Shown piece after piece: positions 12,143-24,049 of a stretch of DNA of 64,000 nt. Under the pieces are notes generated by a model. The model was not told the DNA's origin and did not search any database. It saw nothing but the letters and a program-made list of their open reading frames with translations. The translations under genes were made by a program, and so were the position numbers. Source of the stretch: Drosophila miranda (lineage: Eukaryota; Arthropoda; Insecta; Diptera; Drosophilidae); the NCBI RefSeq assembly GCF_003369915.1, contig NC_046673.1:3766001-3830000 (forward strand), in the 5' to 3' direction. Every line of letters begins with the position of its first letter. Position 1 is the stretch's first letter.

Positions 12143-12460
12143 TTATTTAATCAGCCAAAATATCTTCAACGGCTCCGGTATTCTGTAAGTTTCTTTTCTT
12201 TCGATGCCCACACAATAATACGCCGTTTCCAAGAGTTTTTTCCAGCGATATACTAATATCCTCCGCTCCAGTGTTTCCAAACGAAGTTTAGCGTTCAGAT
12301 AGCGACCAAAGTCCGTCCCGGACATATGACTGAGGCTGCCGCCCGAAAAAATCTCGGAATCGCCGGATAAATCGTGGATCTTGCAGTTCAGTTGGCCTAT
12401 GTTCAACCAAGCTCTACGGAGACAGTCCAAGATACAGTCTTTTGTAGTGGCGCTGTACAA
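12143..12460 (-). CDS. 105-codon ORF in the left palindrome arm
   Basis: An open frame without an ATG at its start, ending KIFWLIK. It contains GDSEIFSGGSLSHMSGTDFG and a basic stretch RRILVYRWKKLLETAYYC. The right-arm copy (20971-21288) differs at one residue in 105 (Pro versus Thr near the end). The family is unknown. It may be an exon of a gene captured with the palindrome, or non-coding sequence kept identical by gene conversion. Confidence 0.35.
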   Translation of the reverse strand: MYSATTKDCILDCLRRAWLNIGQLNCKIHDLSGDSEIFSGGSLSHMSGTDFGRYLNAKLRLETLERRILVYRWKKLLETAYYCVGIERKETYRIPEPLKIFWLIK

Positions 12461-12609
12461 AGTACCGGGGAATTGGTTAGCAACTCGCCAAACGAAAAAA
12501 GGTTTAAGCTAGGATCTACATAAACTAACTTACTACAATGTCCGCTTAAAACTAACGGTACAATAACACGGGAAGAGGATACGATGATCCCCATTTGTCA
12601 GGCGACATC

Positions 12610-14029
12610 TTAATTGCTGCCCACCGCTGTCGTAGACGTTCGCAGTGTCAGGGGCGTGGCCACCGGAGGCGGCGATATATCGCTTGGCCCCGACACTGTC
12701 GCCGTCTCGTCTGGTGCAACGCTGCTGGTGAACTGAACGCTGAAGAAACGGAGCAGCGTCATCTGACTGTTCCGGCGGCTGGGAGTGGGTGTGCAGGGAT
12801 GTGGCTGAGGTATGGTTTTGCTTGATCCGCCCGCACCACCTGCAGCATCAGTGTGCGAGATGCGGCGCCGGGGAGTGGCCTTAAAGCGGGGACTACACTG
12901 AAACTGGCGCAGGCACTGGAGACGCGGCGGGCCAAAACATCCACAGAGTTGGCCTGCTGAGCGAAACTTGCGTCCTGCCAATCATCAGCTTCTGCTTGCG
13001 CTTAGGCGACAGGATGGCCAGATGCAGTGCCTGCCCGTACAGCATGTAGTTGGGCGGCGAGTGGACCGTTGAGGCTTAGCAGCTTGGTCACCAGGGAAAT
13101 ATCATCAGCGGCGACGTTTTCCTTTTGCCATTTGCTTGGCGATGCCTCTTCCTCGCCAATCGCCGGCAGCTAAATGTGCCTGCAGGTGGACTCTGGGCTG
13201 GACGGCTAGAAGCGTCGCCTTTGGGGCGCTTCTGCGGTTGCTCGGCGTCTGCCATGCTGCTGGCCACCTTTTCTGGTCTATGAGGTGCTTTACCGAGCGT
13301 GGCGCAGACTCCAGATCCCTCAGTTTGTACTTATGTTTGCCGGTGGCCAGAGCCGTGGAGTTTTTGTTGAATTTGCCCACATAGCTCGCGGGGCAGCGAT
13401 ACTTGTCCGCCTTTTCGGCCTCACTGAGACCCTGCAGATCGGGTTCCACGTGCCAGATCTTGTGCCGCGCATCGTCGCTGGAAGTGACAAAGAAACAGCC
13501 GTAGGAGGATCCCCAGGCGACGCAGGTCACGTCGACCCTGCGGCCCGACAGTGCCACCTCTACATGCTCCAGATTGTAGATGTACGGCCGCTCGTCACTG
13601 CTGCCACTCAAAAGGTACTTTTCATCCGGACTCAGGCGGGACTTGATGTAGAAGGTGGAATTCAGCAGACCCTTTTAGCAGGCCAGCGACTAGGGGTAGT
13701 ACGACAGCAGATTGTAGCTGTAAATCTTTTTGTCCATACAGTTGGCAAAGAGTCGCGGCCGACACAAGGCGGCTTGTGCCTGAGCAGCGGCTCCTTCCTA
13801 AAGCCCGTATAGTTGTGTCGCAGATTCCACACCTTGATCACGCCGTCGCCAGCGCCACAGGATATCAGTGTGTTGTCGTCCTGGAAGGCCAATCCTTTGA
13901 TTCTTCTCGAGGTTGCGAAGGAGGAGATCTGGGGCGTGCGAAAGCGCCGCTTTCGCTGCGAAACAGGAGTGCCCGGACCCCCGTGTGGCCGCTGTTGATC
14001 CAGTTGTCCACACGAGGGGTCAGATCCAT
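12610..14029 (-). pseudogene. l(2)dtl-like: CDT2-type WD40 pseudogene (l(2)dtl-like), left arm
   Basis: On the minus strand an ATG at 14029 starts DLTPRVDNWINSGHTGVR, which soon shifts out of frame. Further on, LAFQDDNTLISCGAGDGVIK and VWNLRHNYTGFRKEP match the WD-repeat core of CDT2/DTL, the substrate receptor of CRL4 ubiquitin ligase in replication licensing. Then come LSGSSDERPYIYNLEHVEV and a VTCVAWGSS WD block. The coding pieces lie in different frames with stops between them, so no full protein can be made. The C-terminal part (12610-12981) stays open for 123 codons. The parent gene should be elsewhere in the genome (chromosome 2 in D. melanogaster). Copy mechanism unknown. Confidence 0.7.
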
Positions 14030-16113
14030 GTTGAGACTGACGACAAAATAGTACAGGGCAATGACAACAAATTCAGTTATTACATTTTACTAGAGATTTT
14101 TAATTTGTGTTTCGGGCCGAATCAAAATTCAGAAATACTGGACAAATTTTCACATACTGTCCCTGAGAAAACTAATAAATTCACATCTGATCAGATTATG
14201 AAGTGCTTCAACTAAGAATAAACTTTGCTGTGTATTTTCCATCTCATTCTTAATGAGACCTAAAAACTAGCTAGAAATTTTAATTGTTGGCTTTCTGATT
14301 CAATGCTCTTAGACCTACTTTGTTGAGGGGCTCTGGGAAATCATATCCAAGTTAACGTACTCAATTCCATCGAGCTCTTATACGAGTTGTAAACAATCTT
14401 TAGATTTCTAAGGCGAAAACAATCTCAATCTTTGGCTTCCATCACAAACTCAATCTTTGGATTCCGCCTAATTGATTTTTAAGATATACAATCTCAATAT
14501 TTGGCTCCCGCCACAATCTCAATCTTTGGCACTCGCCTTAATTGATAAACAATCTTTGCCCATAGCCGGCTTCTTATAAACAATCTGACCCCCGGCTTTC
14601 TGATAAACAATCTCACACCCGACTTTCTGCAGATTCTGCACTTTGAGTATTGTACATTTCTCAATCTTCTGGATGACGACATCCAATACTCGGGATGATG
14701 AAATTCAATCGGAGTGTTTACAGAAAAATATTCCCGAAAGGGGTTCACGATGCAGAAAGCGAAAAGTTTAAATCAGTCTAGATCCAGAAGCGAAACCGAA
14801 AAGTCGAACTCAAAATTCAAATCGCACACACTCTTTGTCCGGGACTTTTTTGGCCTTTAATTTAAGTCTATATTTGTGAAACTCAATTTAAATACAATTT
14901 TTAAAAACGCGATCCGCTACCGCTGTTATTTATTTGGCGCCCACCGTGGTGCGACGATTTCGTGCCGAAACCCGACGGACAATTAATTAATGTAATAAAT
15001 CCTTCAATCAAACGCGGAGTGACTGTGAGATATAAGACAAGAAAAAGTAAGGTAAAGAAAACAGGAACAAAAACCGGAACTTAAGGTGCGAAAGAAACTC
15101 ATGACACTAAATAAATCTAAAAGATCTATTAATAAAACCTAAGAAAAAAGACTACAAATTAAAAAAAAAAAAATTACCAACCAAACTTAAGAGGGCAGAC
15201 CCCAAAGGAAGATTGAAAACCATAAACTTAAGAAATTATTAAAATTAATGAAATGTTCTCTTGTCGGATAAGGTATAAATCATCTAGAGTGCAATGTATT
15301 CCTGTTATTAAATTAGGCTGAATAAATTCTTTCTGATTCTGATTTTGATCATTAGCAAATTGTCAACTGTATCAATAATATGACGGGTATTGTCATAAGC
15401 TTTCACTAACTCATGAACTGTGAATCTTCCTTTCGATAATAGTAGCTGTTGTTTAAATTGGTTTAAAGGCTTCCTAGTCTCTTGACGTTTTCAAAACTAC
15501 TCTGTGCTGAATGCTGAGTATTTAAATCTGATTACGATTCTGGTTAGTTGATATCACTATCTGTTATATGATTTATCTGAATTCGAGATAAGGCGTCCGC
15601 CACTACATTAAGCCTGGTTTATAAATGATCTTCGGTGAGAAACTTTCAATGAAGTAGTACCAACGTTTCATTTCTACGTTTGGGTTTTTTTGTGACATTG
15701 CAAAAGGAAAAGGTTGGTGATCTGTTTGCATTTCAATCCCACTCAGTCCGTATTAATAATTTCGCAAATTCTTGAATGTCCATACTATTGCTTATAGTTC
15801 CTTTTAGTTTTAGCATATAATTGCTTGGTTTTACTTAAAATCTGAGAAATAAATGTTATAGGATTTCTATCTTGTGATAAGACTGCACCTATTGCTATGT
15901 CTGATGCATTTCTGGTTAACGTGAATTTCTTTTTGTAATCTGGTTGTACCAATTCAATATGTGCAATTAGACTGTCTTTTAAATTATTAAATGCTTCTAC
16001 TGCTGATTCATCTAGCTGAACTCAAGTTTTTTTTGGATTCCGCTCAGATATTTTTTTAGCGGTTTGGCAATTGTGGCATAATTTCGGACGAATTTTCTGT
16101 AAGAACCTGTTAA

Positions 16114-17196
16114 TCATAAGAAACTGCGTGGCTCTCTGATATTTTTCGGAATTGTATAGTTTTGTATTGTATAAATCTTATATGGATCTGTTTTAATGAT
16201 ATTATGGGAAACAATGTATCCCAGCAACTTGGTTTCTAATTGAAAGAATTTCGACTTCTCTAGGGAAATTTTCATATTTGCGTTTTGCAAAATCTGTATT
16301 ATATGAATAAGATCTTTATAGTGTTCTATAGTTTTAGAAAATATTATGATATCGTCCATATAGACGTGACATGTTTTCGCCACTTGTTCCCTAAGTATGT
16401 CGTCCATTGCCCTTTGGAAAATTCTGGGAGCGTTCGTCAATCCCATAGGCATTCTCAGAAATTTATATTTACCGTTATTAATGGAAAAAGATGTTTTTTC
16501 AATATCTGATTCTCTCATTAAAATCTGATAGAAACCTGACTCTAAATCAATGGCCGAGAAATACTTTGCCTTACCTAAATTGGCAAGGATAACTGAAGGA
16601 TCTTGCATAGGGTATCTATCCGGTATGGTGTTTTCATTAAGTTTCTTAAAGTCTATTACTAATCTATGTTTAGGAGTTCCGTCCTCATTTACTCCCTTCT
16701 TTGGTACTACTATTACCGGTGAATTATATGGGCTTTTACTAGGTCTGATTATACCTTCATCTAACATTTTACTTATTTCGTTATTAACGAAATCGTTAAC
16801 CGAATAAGCGTATGGATACTGTTTGCCATATACCGGTCTATCATGTTCAGTGTTAATCTCTCCTTTTATATCCGTTCTGAACGGTAACTGTAAATCTATA
16901 TTGGCATGGTCTTCTTCGATGATAGATACCATTTTCTCTCTGAGATTTTCTAAATTGTCTTTTTTGTAGGTTATTGTGTTATACAATTTCATTTTTTTCA
17001 ATTCAGAATTTGCATAATTTTGTATGTCGGATATTTCTACGACGTCGCGTTCAGGATTTTTGCATCCCAAACTTTTAAATTGTTCATTGTCGGATAATTC
17101 AACGACGGTGTGTTCAGGATTCTTTAATCCCAAACTATTCAAACTTTTAGTGGCGGATAATTCAACGACGGCGGGTTCAGGATATTTGAATCCCAA
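16114..17196 (-). pseudogene. gypsy-type reverse transcriptase fragment
   Basis: A 360-codon open stretch with no ATG start. It contains the RT fingers/palm series HRLVIDFKKLNENT, FSAIDLESGFYQI, FLRMPMGLTNAP and the catalytic YMDD (CHVYMDDIIIFSK), followed by the LLGYIVS connection motif. Upstream it carries three imperfect repeats of about 30 residues (…NPE…VVELSD…SLG), visible in DNA at 17030-17220. This resembles Ty3/gypsy Pol. It is bounded by stops and lacks RNase H and integrase, so it is an inactive remnant. Confidence 0.85.
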
Positions 17197-17226
17197 ACTA
17201 TTGACGGATAATTCTTCGTCGGCGTG

Positions 17227-17700
17227 CTAAGAATTTTTTGATCCCAAGCTATATAAACTTCCTTCTACCTTTACTGAATCACTTTTCATTTCTTTTTCTT
17301 CTTCAAAATATTTTTTTATTATAAATTCCTTTAATGGAAGGATGGTTTTTCCTTCTATAAAGGTTAATTTGTTTAAAGAAAGAACCTCATCATATATTAG
17401 TTTCTCTTCATTGTCTTTATAACTTAAAGTCGCCTTTCCGGTATCGATAACAGCTACGATTTTCTTTAATAGGTTAAATCCTATTAGTAAATCCGCCTCC
17501 ATTCCATCTATTTCGTAGAACACTTGTTTTGTGTTAAAAATAGTTACATTATGGAAATATTTAATTATCGAAAACCCATTTACTGTAGCAACTTTCTTAT
17601 AAATTGATAATTATTTTTTATTTTCGTAAATTTTCTTTTTTATATAACAGGAAGTTGCTCCCGTATCTATCAAAACTTTTAATTCTTTGTTTAATTTTTT
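17227..17700 (-). pseudogene. gypsy-type protease region
   Basis: The minus strand encodes a LIDTGATS-type retroviral aspartic protease motif near 17660-17690. The downstream frame 17523-17227 contains ADLLIGFNLLKKI, which fits the protease C-terminal ILG-like motif. It lies between gag and RT as expected for Ty3/gypsy. In-frame stops separate the parts. Confidence 0.6.
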
Positions 17701-17799
17701 ATCTACTCTTTTTAGGTAGGGTAGACCTACTTCGGGGGCTGATCTAAAAAATGGTCCTCTTTAATGTTATTTATCCGCATTGCTTTATTAGCCGGTTGT

Positions 17800-18650
17800 T
17801 CCGACGTTTCATTTGGTTTTCGTTTCTAAGCTTGATTTGCGTTAGATTGATTATTCGGTACTACGTTTGCTCGAAATTGCTGAGCTTGGTTATAATTGTT
17901 ATTATTTCTCCGATAATAACCATTAGTATTCTCCCGATAATATCTATTATTATTATTATTATTATTATTTCCCCTGTATTGAGTGCTGTTCTGTCGGTTC
18001 TGGATTTGTATTGATTCGTCTACATCCATTGGTTCTGGGGCCTGATTTTGTTGTCTATTACCCAAGAAATAGGGTTGTCCCCATGACATGTTATTCCTCT
18101 GAAAATCCCTTTTTTGGTCGAATGGTGAACTGTTAGTCCTTGGTTGTCGTTGGTTGAATCATAACTGTCCTTTCCATGAGTCATTATAGTCTTTTTTATT
18201 AACAATGTAATTTTCTTGTTAACCTCGTTATAGAAATCTATTATTGAAAGGTTCCCTTGTCGGAGAACGCTTAGCTCCTGTTCTATTATATAAATTGGTC
18301 TCTTGTCACTGTAAACAAAGTCAAGTCGTGAAAGTATGGCATCGAAATTTAAAACTGTCCCGTGGATGGTCAATGCGTCATGTGCTGGTCCTGTTATTTT
18401 GTTTCTTAAAATTGTCAGGGCAATAAAATATTGCTTACTTCCTCTTTTATATAGTTTCACTGCAGTTTCTGCAGCTTCTCTCCATCCTACGTATTGGTTT
18501 AATCCACCATTGAAAATTGGTAGGGATTCTATTACTTTTAAAGTGGTGTCATCTTTAATTGTCTCGTCTATTGTTTCTGCCTGATAATCTGAAACCTGAT
18601 CAGATGTGGATTCTAATTGTCGTTTCACACTTATGATGTGTTCCTTTACT
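17800..18650 (-). pseudogene. errantivirus-like gag remnant
   Basis: Two overlapping open stretches (18628-18020 and 18089-17826) cover a helical capsid-like part (ESLPIFNGGLNQYVGW, TILRNKITGPAHDALT, RLDFVYSDKRPIYIIEQEL) and an Asn-rich nucleocapsid region with PEPMDVDES. An AAT triplet run (17944-17970) lies in it. A frame break near 18090-18170 separates them. This is a relic with no intact protein. Confidence 0.65.
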
Positions 18651-19778
18651 TGCGAAATTTAAATTGCTATTAATTGTTTGACCAGATCTGCGGTCAGATC
18701 GGTCCTTGTCTCTGAATTAATCACTTCTAATATTTCAAACTCCAAAATTAGTTTATCCACCGTGTATTTTGATATTTTCTGCTTTTAAATTTTTGGATAC
18801 TGCTAGGCTAATTCTATTTAATCATATATCCTTAGTATTACTACTTTAATTTTCCCTTTTACCTTTTTATTTTTAAAATTATTGTTGCTCACTAACTATC
18901 CGGAAAGGGTCGTTTTTCTTAAGTTTATGGTTTTAAATCTTCCTTTGGGGCCTGCCCTCTTAAGTTTGGTTGGTACATTTTCCGTTGGGGTCTTCCTTTG
19001 CAAGTTTTTGTTGATAAAGCGTTCTTTGTGGTCTTCCTTCTTAAGATTGGTTGGTAATTTTTAATTTGCGGTCATTTTTCTTGAGTTTTTTTCCTGTTTT
19101 CTTTGCCTTACTTTCTCTTGTCTTATATCTCACAATCACTCCATTGAATGAAGCATTTATTACATTAATTGTCCTTCGGGTTTCGGCACGACGCATTACT
19201 TTTCCTTTTCAGTGCTTTTTATATAGCGTCGCACCATGTTGGGCGCATTATTAAATAACAGCGGTAGCGTTTTTAAAAATTGTATTAAAATTTAGTTTCA
19301 CAGATATAGACCTAAATTCAATGCTAAAAATGTTCCGGACAAAGAGCTTCTGGATCTAGACTGATTTGAACTTTTCGCTTTCTGCATCGTGAATCCCTTC
19401 CGGGAATAATTTTTCCATAAACATTCCGATTGAATTCATCCCGTCATCCCGAGTATTTGTGAAATGTACACAATTTCTCAGAGCCCCTAAACATAGGAGG
19501 TCTATGAGCATTGAATCGGAAAGCCAAAAATTGCTCGCTAGTTTTTAAGTCAAATTAAGAATGAGATGGAAAATAGACAGCAATGTTTATTCTTAGTTAA
19601 AGCACTTCATAATCTGATGAGATGTGAATTTGTTTGTTTTCTCAGGGACAGTATGTGAACATTTTCCCAGTATTTCTAAATTTTGATTCGGCCCGAAACA
19701 CAAATTAAAAATCTCTAGTAAAATGTAATAACTGAATTTGTTGTCATTGCCCTGTACTATTTTGTCGTCAGTCTCAAC

Positions 19779-20821
19779 ATGGATCTGACCCCTCGTGTGG
19801 ACAACTGGATCAACAGCGGCCACACGGGGGTCCGGGCAATCCTGTTTCGCAGCGAAAGCGGCGCTTTCGCACGCCCCAGATCTCCTCCTTCGCAACCTCG
19901 AGCAGAATCAAGGGATTGGCCTTCCAGGACGACAACACACTGATATCCTGTGGCGCTGGCGACGGCGTGATCAAGGTGTGGAATCTGTGACACAACTATA
20001 CGGGCTTTAGGAAGGAGCCGCTGCTCAGGCACAAGCCGCCTTGTGTCGGCCGCGACTCTTTGCCAACTGTATGGACAAAAAGATTTACAGCTACAATCTG
20101 CTGTCGTACTACCCCTAGTCGCTGGCCTGCTAAAAGGGTCTGCTGAATTCCACCTTCTACATCAAGTCCCGCCTGAGTCCGGATGAAAAGTACCTTTTGA
20201 GTGGCAGCAGTGACGAGCGGCCGTACATCTACAATCTGGAGCATGTAGAGGTGGCACTGCACTGCCGGCGATTGGCGAGGAAGAGGCATCGCCAAGCAAA
20301 TGGCAAAAGGAAAACGTCGCCGCTGATGATATTTCCCTGGTGACCAAGCTGCTAAGCCTCAACGGTCCACTCGCCGCCCAACTACATGCTGTACGGGCAG
20401 GCACTGCATCTGGCCATCCTGTCGCCTAAGCGCAAGCAGAAGCTGATGAATGGCAGGACGCAAGTTTCGCTCAGCAGGCCAACTCTGTGGATGTTTTGGC
20501 CCGCCGCGTCTCCAGTGCCTGCGCCAGTTTCAGTGTAGTCCCCGCTTTAAGGCCACTCCCCGGCGCCGCATCTCGCACACTGATGCTGCAGGTGGTGCGG
20601 GCGGATCAAGCAAAACCATACCTCAGCCACATCCCTGCACACCCACTCCCAGCCGCCGGAACAGTCAGATGACGCTGCTCCGTTTCTTCAGCGTTCAGTT
20701 CACCAGCAGCGTTGCACCAGACGAGACGGCGACAGTGTCGGGGCCAAGCGATATATCGCCGCCTCCGGTGGCCACGCCCCTGACACTGCGAACGTCTACG
20801 ACAGCGGTGGGCAGCAATTAA
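19779..20821 (+). pseudogene. l(2)dtl-like: CDT2-type WD40 pseudogene (l(2)dtl-like), right arm
   Basis: ATG at 19779 starts the same DLTPRVDNWINSG frame as the left arm. Here the WD core has an extra nonsense change: the codon after VWNL is TGA, whereas the left arm has CGA. The frame shift before GLAFQDD is shared, so it predates the palindrome. About 380 bp are deleted after the EHVEVAL codons (near 20258). The 123-codon C-terminal frame (20450-20821) is unchanged from the left arm. Confidence 0.7.
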
Positions 20822-20970
20822 GATGTCGCCTGACAAATGGGGATCATCGTATCCTCTTCCCGTGTTATTGTACCGTTAGTTTTAAGCGGACATTGTAGTA
20901 AGTTAGTTTATGTAGATCCTAGCTTAAACCTTTTTTCGTTTGGCGAGTTGGTAACCAATTCCCCGGTACT

Positions 20971-21288
20971 TTGTACAGCGCCACTACAAAAGACTGTATC
21001 TTGGACTGTCTCCGTAGAGCTTGGTTGAACATAGGCCAACTGAACTGCAAGATCCACGATTTATCCGGCGATTCCGAGATTTTTTCGGGCGGCAGCCTCA
21101 GTCATATGTCCGGGACGGACTTTGGTCGCTATCTGAACGCTAAACTTCGTTTGGAAACACTGGAGCGGAGGATATTAGTATATCGCTGGAAAAAACTCTT
21201 GGAAACGGCGTATTATTGTGTGGGCATCGAAAGAAAAGAAACTTACAGAATACCGGAGACGTTGAAGATATTTTGGCTGATTAAATAA
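20971..21288 (+). CDS. 105-codon ORF in the right palindrome arm
   Basis: Partner of 12143-12460 with one residue changed (ETLK here, EPLK there). There is no in-frame ATG at the start, so if coding it would be an internal or terminal exon. No known motif. Confidence 0.35.
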   Translation: MYSATTKDCILDCLRRAWLNIGQLNCKIHDLSGDSEIFSGGSLSHMSGTDFGRYLNAKLRLETLERRILVYRWKKLLETAYYCVGIERKETYRIPETLKIFWLIK

Positions 21289-21515
21289 TATGGGATTTCT
21301 TCAAGGAAAGTTAGAAAACTAAATCCAATCCAAGATGAAATCGAAATCGCTTCGAAAGGGGTCTTTAACACCGAAACTCAATCGCCCATAAGGTCATTGA
21401 TCATCCACAAATGTAATTGATTGACATCGATCTAGATTAACAGAATTACAAATCAATTTTAGAAATCCAAATTAACAGATTAATAGAACAATAAATAACA
21501 TAATCAGCGTGCTCG

Positions 21516-21549
<34 letters not shown>

Positions 21550-22288
21550 TACTTGTCACATGGTCCCATACGATTATGGCCAGAACATCAGTCGTCACCG
21601 TTGTGTACACCGGCTCGGCCTTTGCAAATTGTTCTTATTAGTCGAGGCGGTGGCTGCGGGTCCGAAGTATCAGAAGAATCGTTGCTGGCGTACCATTGGG
21701 GGCAGTGGTCCCATCGATCTTCATAGATCGAGGTTGATACTTTATTCATAAATAGTCACATATCCATAGGTGGGGATTCCATTATCTTCTACGAGCAGCA
21801 GCAAGAGCAAACGCTGGCTGAGAATTTCCATTTAAAATGGAATGGACCTGCAGAGTTCTGAGTAATGACCATCTTTTTTTGTACAAGGTAAATGAACACT
21901 TCAACTACATACCACTTGCAGACGCTGAACATTTTCTTAATTGAATTCGAAGGATATGCCGATCGTAGCACCAAGACGAAGTTGCGTTCCACACATTGCT
22001 GCACCTGCTAAATGTGTAAAGCAGAACTAAAAACCAAGGCACAACCTACTGACTGAAATGAAGCGGGCTACTGTGTTACTTAAAGAATCCCAAAAAGTTT
22101 TGGTGTGCCGATGTAACGCCTACCTACATACGATGTGGGCGTAAGATATTTTAAATGTTTCCACGCTGCAGTCCTGCTGTCTCTTATCCTTCCACTGTGT
22201 GGTCGAGTTGGCCTTTGACGGCTATGTCCATTTAGACAAATTCTTAGGGAAGCCGACATTAACATATGGGTGTGGGAGCTGGAAGCTC

Positions 22289-22546
22289 CTATGATGTCTT
22301 TTGTAACAGCTGAACTGCTCCTTTTACCTCTCTTTTACCTGGCTGCGGCTGCTCGGTTACCCTTTTATATTCTCCACAATAAGCTTCACTGCTGTTGAAG
22401 TCTACATATGCTCTGAAAACCTTTGCTCTTTCCACAGATGGGTGATTACTTGCCGAGAAATTCGAGTCCAGGCGACTCATAGAGCTTATGGTATTACGAC
22501 TATTGGCATAGTCGGCGGGTGTCCACATCTTTATGGAATTGGACAC
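22289..22546 (-). pseudogene. Unrecognised ORF fragment at the palindrome edge
   Basis: 85 open codons containing MWTPADYANSRNTISSMSRL and ending LLQKTS. A diverged and broken version (MKKWNPADYANS, then a stop) sits at the outer end of the left arm near 10970-11050. A longer gene was therefore present in the sequence that was duplicated. The family is not recognised. Confidence 0.4.
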
Positions 22547-22560
22547 CTCGACTTCATCCT

Positions 22561-23393
22561 CAGCTGGCTGGTGAAGCCACTGCAGCGACAGTCCAGACCA
22601 AACTTGTTATAGAAGACAAAGTTAGGACCGGCGCGAAGGGAAATCTGGACTTGGACTATCTGCTGATATATATTATATATTAATAAATACTCGGACTAAA
22701 TTAACATTGCGTTCAACTTTTTGATGTAGTATTAACTTGATTAGCTAATAGATACATAGATATAAACTACAGTTGTGAGGCTATGCATGGTAGGGGATTC
22801 ATCAGTGTTGGGATCTGCTCAACTTGTTCTCTGCAAAGCTGCGGAAAATTTCAATATTTAAATATGTATGTATTTTTTTTGTTTATATGGACATGGATAG
22901 AGGCCAGAGGCGTACCTCAATTTTTCGGGAAATTGATCACTCAATGGCTGGCCAATCAGTGCATTAAATAGATATCTTTATCTCCGAGTAGATGGATATT
23001 GATTCAAAATCCGCTCCGAAAAGGGTGATTCGGTCATTTAAGGAATAAGTTTTCAGAAAGTCTTTAAATAGGCAACAGTTTCTTGTTTTCGTGCATCGGT
23101 TATGCGTCAGATCTCACATTTGATAAAAGTTTTTGGGTACACGTTCCGATACCTTAATACCGTTTTTAATTTGGCTTGCAGCTAATTTGCGAGTGATTTG
23201 CGATACAAATCCCCGTAATGCAATTAATATTCTTAGAACTTGGCTATGGGATTTGCAGTGGTTCCATGGTGTTAGTGTAGCAGCCTGTAAAGTCCCATAA
23301 AGGGGGCTGTCTATCATATGATTAGTGGATCCCCAACTAGAAGGGAAGTCCCACTAAGGTGGCTCCTAGTGTACTTGGTCTTTTAATATTTAT
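22561..23393. other. Intergenic DNA right of the inverted repeat
   Basis: AT-rich, with no supported gene. The first 100 bp (reverse strand) may continue the gene fragment above but contain stops. Confidence 0.3.
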
Positions 23394-23984
23394 TATACCC
23401 GATACTCAAAATGAGTATTGGGCTATATTCGATTTGTGGTACAAATTGATGTGTGTAACGGCCAGCAGAAGGCGTTTCCGACTCCATGAAGTATATATAT
23501 TCTTGATTATCATCAATAGCCGAGTCGATTGAGCCCTGTCTGTCTGTCCGTCCGTCCGTCTGTCCGTCCCTATTAGCGCCTAGTGCTCAAAGACTATAAG
23601 ACCTAGAGCAACGATGTTTTGGATCCAGACTTCTGTGATATGTCACTGTTACAAGTTTATTTTAATATCTCGCCCCACCCACTTCCGACCCCACGAAGGA
23701 CGAAAATCAGTGGTATCCACAATTTTGACGATACGAGAAAATAAATCATAGAGAATGACTATATCTACCAGATTATCGTATCTGGATTAGATCGAATCAT
23801 TATTATAGCCAAAAGTAACACATCAATTTGCAGTTGCTTTGCAGCGCCCGACGACACGATCAGACACGTTTTCGGTCCCTCCCGCACGCACTCCTTGTCG
23901 CTCAATGTAGCCATACTGACTATGTATCGGGTATTAATGTAGAGTTGCGGTCGCCGCAGCAACTCACAACGTTCCCCCTCGTTT
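23394..23984 (+). mobile_element. DINE-1/mini-me-type Helitron, copy 2
   Basis: It starts TATACCCGATACTCAAAATG, has the GTCC/GTCT microsatellite at about 23537-23567, and ends with CAACGTTCCCCCTCGTTT. The central part is shorter than in copies 3, 4 and 6. Confidence 0.88.
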
Positions 23985-24049
23985 ATTATAAAATGTTGGA
24001 GCCCCAAGACTATCAGAAAAAGTTGGCCTCGACTTTTTTCGAATTTTGA

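Larger units (their letters stand above)
10950..15060. repeat. Left arm of a large inverted repeat (palindrome)
   Basis: Read in reverse complement, this segment matches 19090-22560. Shared landmarks are the ATGCTGAGC-type block near 11150 (right arm near 22240), a 105-codon ORF (12143-12460 versus 20971-21288), a 123-codon frame (12610-12981 versus 20450-20821) and the CDT2-like frames. The innermost part (about 14750-15060) repeats the LTR/leader of the element in the spacer, in inverted orientation. The 61- and 123-codon frames are identical between arms. Arms differ by indels: a segment of about 380 bp at about 13170-13550 is absent from the right arm, and about 300 bp near 14330-14640 is present only here. 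Confidence 0.88.
15060..19330 (-). mobile_element. Degraded gypsy/errantivirus-like LTR element in the palindrome spacer
   Basis: Read on the minus strand, the order is part of a 5' LTR with leader (about 19330-19090), gag (about 18650-17800), protease (about 17690-17227) and reverse transcriptase (17196-16114), then a broken RNase H region. Integrase, env and a 3' LTR are missing. A primer-binding-like TGGCGCCCACCGTGG follows the LTR end in the inverted copy of the leader at 14937. The two leader copies face each other, so the palindrome centre lies inside or beside this insertion. Confidence 0.75.
19090..22560. repeat. Right arm of the large inverted repeat
   Basis: Reverse-complement partner of 10950-15060. 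It carries the same CDT2-like pseudogene, the 105-codon ORF and flanking blocks. Relative to the left arm it has a deletion of about 380 bp inside the CDT2 copy (junction near 20258) and lacks about 300 bp near 19470. It also has a long pure poly-T run at 21519-21547, where the left arm has ordinary AT-rich sequence. Confidence 0.88.
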
